Shown here piece after piece: positions 60,496 through 64,000 of a DNA stretch of 64,000 nt. Both the position numbers and the translations under genes were made by a program. Within the stretch, counting starts at the first letter, position 1; the number at the start of each line of letters is the position of its first letter. Source of the DNA: Cytospora piceicola (Eukaryota; Ascomycota; Sordariomycetes; Diaporthales; Cytosporaceae); assembly GCA_023375675.1 (NCBI GenBank), contig JALQBC010000004.1:1612001-1676000 (forward strand), in the 5' to 3' direction. The notes below the pieces were generated by a model. That model made no database searches. It saw only the letters and a program-made list of their open reading frames with translations, and was not told the DNA's origin.

Positions 60496-62070
60496 AGGAA
60501 TCAAGACGTCCCTTTTCATACCTTGTGACTCTTGATGTATTCTTCTTCTTCATCGTCTGCATTATTGCCCAATATCCTCCCTGCATCTGTTATCCGGGTT
60601 GCCAAACCTTTGTCCTGTATTGTTTGAACTTCGATAGACACGGATAGGCCACGCGTATCATCTTTTTATACTCGGAGCATGGTAAGCATCGGCTCGGTGT
60701 TGGGGACACTCTTGTATCTCTTCTTTGTTTGAATACTGCGACGGCATGTTCGTCCCCCTCTCTAGTTTGAAGACGACACACGCACGCCTTGGTAGATGAA
60801 CAGGATGCGTTGGCAAAAGATTGAGCCTCTTCGACCCTGAAAATCGACGTCTCATCCTTCTGATCTACGTGCTGGGAGATGGTTTGTTAGTGGAGACATC
60901 TCTCGTGCATGCCGGGCAATTGACAGTGGTGCCGTGGAGCCCTTGGTCATGGTGGCAAGGGATGAAGCTCAACTTCAGCAACGTCGGCTTTCCACATTTC
61001 CATCGCAGCGGTCAAACGTCATCTCTCTACTGTGTAGCGAGTTGGGTCTCCAGTGATATCCCACCTTCCTCATCGCTTGATATCGCACTCCTAATCTAAG
61101 CTTCGATCTGATCAGACATATTTCTTATAGAATTTTCCTGAATTGGTACGATTTCATGGTCCACGTGTTCCGGCTATTATATAGCTTCCTGACAGTCATC
61201 CATTTTTGTACTCGGTTCCATCATCCAGTCGTTTTGAAATATCTCCGATCTGCACGTCACAAGCCTAAAAAGGTTGGCGTGTTTCCGCAAAGCAGAACTG
61301 AAACTAACATCCTTGAACTGCACATAATTCTATCTATGGTTATATTTTATCGAGTGGGGTTGATCATTGTGCTATATTTCTATGCGCAGTTATTACTTCC
61401 CTATCTGGCAACAAGCCCCCGAAACGAGCCAGAGAGAGTAGGAAAGAGAATGGAGGAGAGAAAGGGACAAAAGACAGGAGCAGATTAGACTACAGATATA
61501 GCCCGCATAATTTATCTTCGCGGGTATCTACAACCCTATCTTTTGGCTTATTATCCTTGGACCCCTTCAGTCTCGCATCCGAACCCTCAAATGCGCCCAG
61601 GTCAACCATTGAAACACGAATAAGAGCGATCATGCACATGCTGACCTCAAAAGGTGACATCCGGATACGGATATGGGGATCCAAACAGCGCGCGCTTCTC
61701 GGGTCGGATCTGTGAAGATCCCTTTAATTTCTCCGGAGCGGATTCGGCCCACTCGCCAAGGACGACGAAATCCCCGTTTGGACGAGGCTCGACTCGGACC
61801 AGGGGTCGTGTTAGTTTCGTTTCGTTTCGAAACCACATAGCAACCCTGGGAAGGTATCACGGAGTTTCGAGTCGATGGACGATGAGACTGGTGTCCCGGT
61901 GCCCGTAAAGGGGTTTCCATCCGCGATGTTAAATACAGCATGCCCGGGTTGGCCTGTTTTTTCTCATGAACACCAAGGCATCACTCTCTCGGCCACAAAC
62001 ATTTCACCGACCAATTTACATTCTTTATTCCTTTTTATTTTTATTTTTATCTTTCACTCATTCGCACAGG
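60496..62070. other. Intergenic
   Basis: It holds the FHIP 3' region and the DUF1996 gene promoter with a T-rich leader (62020-62060). I see no other gene. Confidence 0.5.
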
Positions 62071-63166
62071 ATGCTTTTCCTCATTCTTAGCCTCGCCACG
62101 CAGGCCGTGGCGTACACGGACATTGATGTGGATATGTTCATGTACAAGAACATTGATCCCATTGTGTTTCCCGGACAGTACTCAAAGTCGCATCTGCACA
62201 CCTTCTTCGGATCCGACGCCATCACCATCGACACGACCACCAGCGCTGAGCTGCAAGCCGGTTGCGCAACAGCCGAGAACCCCAACGACTTCTCTACTTA
62301 CTGTGAGTACCGATATACCCTTACAAGTTGACTGCATTGCTTGCCATGACCAAACATGTATTGACTGTTCACCTTTAGGGGTTCCAACTCTGCTGGTCTC
62401 ACCCACGGGTGACACGGATGCCTCATCCTACGAGCCCGTGCCCATCGGCCGCTTCACCGCGTACTACAACCTCGGCGCCTCCCCGGCCGAGGTTGCCATC
62501 CCCCAAAACCTGCAGATGACCGCCGGATCTGCTGAAGCCCAGACCTCAGAGGCCATGTCGGCCAACGCGCCAAACGCCGGCGTCGAATGGTTCTGCGAGA
62601 ACGACGACGCGCCGGCCGACAAGGACGCGGCCGCCTTCCCGACATCCACCTGCTCGACGCACCTGCAGACGCTCATCTACTTCCCGGACTGCGTCAACAC
62701 CGACACGCTCGAGACGGGCTACACGGACCGGTCGTACGGCACGTCCAACTGGTGCGCAGCCGGCATGTCGCGCATGCCGCAGCTGCGCTTCAGCATCCGC
62801 TACGACCTGCGCAGCGTGCTGCCCAACGGCTGGTCCGGCGAGCCGCCCCTGAGGCTGTCGTCGGGGACGTCCTTCTCGTCCCACGGCGACTTCATCAACG
62901 GCTGGCTGCCCGAGGCGGCCGAGAACATGGTCGACACCACCGAGGAGAAGTACACCTTTGCCGCGGTCGACGGGCCCAACGGGAACGACGGTGCCGGTAG
63001 CGTGTGCACGACTACCGCCACGGACGCGGACCCCGACAACGGCACGAGCAACTATGCTGATAGTATCGCCGAGATGTCTAGCGCTAGCAAGAAGCTCATG
63101 AGGAGGAGGATTGATACCCAGCGTGCTGCTGCTCGTGCTGCTGCGCGTGAGGCCGCTCGTGCCTAG
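62071..63166 (+). CDS. Secreted DUF1996 protein
   Basis: Two exons (62071-62302, 62379-63166) give 339 residues. It has a short signal peptide (MLFLILSLATQAVA). The DUF1996 hallmark is DMFMYKNIDPIVFPGQYSKS followed by HLHTFFGSDAITIDTTT. Later come WCAAGMSRMPQLRFSIRYDL and SSGTSFSSHGDFINGWLPEA, also typical. DUF1996 proteins are secreted or cell-wall proteins, often joined to WSC domains (absent here); their catalytic role is unsettled. The His pair in SHLHTFFG and the HGDFINGW motif are conserved positions that could bind metal or substrate. The C-terminus ends in an Arg/Ala-rich helix (RRIDTQRAAARAAAREAARA), unusual for a secreted protein. It is convergent with the next gene, with 298 bp between the stops. 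Confidence 0.92.
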
Positions 63167-63464
63167 GCGGTTGAGAGGGGATGGATGGATGCGTGTGGAG
63201 TGTTTGTAGGCGGTGTGCTGGCTCAGTGTAAAATGTAACCTTACTTGAAGTACTCCAGCTGTAATATCATGTTTACCGAATCAAAGAGAATTTGTCCATA
63301 TGCAACTTTGATCGCAACCGGTGGATGGAATATCTCAAATGAGCCTTTGTTTATATTTCCGTATGTACAAATATCTACATATTCATCCCCGCAACAGTCT
63401 GCTTCCTATTTCTCCAGAGCCTAAGTTTCGTCTTATCGCCCCCGTCTGCTTCCATCCAGAACCT

Positions 63465-63957
63465 TCACTTCTTGCCGAAGACGCTGTCATCGTTAGACCA
63501 GCTCTGAGCCCCAACGCCACCCAGATCGGTACACTGGTTGGGGCCGCTCTCCACAAGGATCACATCGCCGGTGCAGCCCAGCCCGGTGTACGCTGCCAGG
63601 AAGTAGACATCTGACTCCCCAACCAAGGTGACGGCGGAGCCGCTGCCGCTGATGGTAATGTCCACGCAGTTGCCCCTCGACTCAAGATCTGGAAAATGTA
63701 TCTAGGTCAGCGTGTCTTCTTCCAGGTATTTTGGCAAGTCGTGCCTGCTGCCAAGTGAACCAGGTAGGGAATTGATGGTCCTTTTGTGTGGGTATGTGTG
63801 GGTACTCACAGGCGGCGTTGGCGTTGCCACTGCAGTCTGAGGTGCTGTTGTAGAGCAATGCGAAGAATGAGATAGGCTTGTCCGGGACCAAGGTGGTCGT
63901 GGTTTGGGCGGCGGCCATAGCAAGGCCTGAGAGGACGGCAAATGTCCCAGAGTACAT
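63465..63957 (-). CDS. Small secreted cysteine-containing protein
   Basis: Two exons (63957-63810, 63688-63465; 121-bp intron) give 123 residues. The signal peptide is about MYSGTFAVLSGLAMAAAQ. The mature part has four cysteines (TSDCSG, RGNCVDI, GLGCTGD, NQCTDL) and beta-strand-like segments (ISFFALLYNS, VTLVGESDVYFLAAYTG), with NDDSVFGKK at the end. This is the general pattern of small fungal extracellular beta-barrel proteins with two disulfides, but I do not recognise a named family. The start is at the signal peptide, with a consensus donor (GTGAGT) and acceptor (TTCCAG) for the intron. An effector or cell-surface role is possible but unsupported. Confidence 0.85.
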
Positions 63958-64000
63958 GGTGACTAACTTAAAGGCGGGAATGTGTCTGTGTTCAGAAGAG

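Overview
The window is nuclear DNA from a filamentous ascomycete (Pezizomycotina). It most resembles a Sordariomycete. The reasons are short spliceosomal introns of about 55-120 bp with GTRNGT donors, pyrimidine-rich leaders, long gene-poor intergenic stretches, and a gene set typical of that group: AcrB, FHIP, CipC-like, DUF1996, GH31 glucosidase II and NLR-like proteins with an alpha/beta-hydrolase head. The species cannot be named from the sequence alone.

Region 1 (1-11.5 kb) is an accessory cluster of three linked genes. The first is an NLR-like protein (alpha/beta-hydrolase head, NACHT-like centre, many ankyrin repeats) that runs off the left edge. The second is a 299-residue beta-rich protein of unknown function. 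Divergent from it is the third, an intracellular subtilisin-like protease with ankyrin repeats. Fungal allorecognition and cell-death loci often combine these kinds of parts, so this is the most interesting region.

Region 2 (12-14.4 kb) is a relic: the C-terminal part of a GH18 chitinase-like gene, frameshifted and split by a ~1.1 kb element with terminal inverted repeats and an internal 14-bp minisatellite.

Region 3 (15-35 kb) is housekeeping: a FAM210/DUF1279-like mitochondrial protein, nucleoside diphosphate kinase, glucosidase II alpha, an EF-hand MscS channel, the Trm61 tRNA methyltransferase and a CipC-like stress protein.

Region 4 (35-48 kb) is gene-poor. The only gene I can support is a small secreted protein at 40.2 kb. 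The region also holds two copies of a palindromic miniature element, a second ~1.1 kb element whose ends carry the same 11-bp motif as the one in region 2, a tRNA-like sequence with intact A and B boxes, and several simple repeats.

Region 5 (48-64 kb) holds AcrB, a class 3 lipase, an FHIP-type dynein adaptor subunit, a secreted DUF1996 protein and, convergent with it, a small secreted cysteine-containing protein.

In most of the multi-exon genes the exon joins were worked out by hand and the resulting coding lengths are exact multiples of three. The exceptions, stated in the entries, are parts of the NLR gene and the start of the channel gene.
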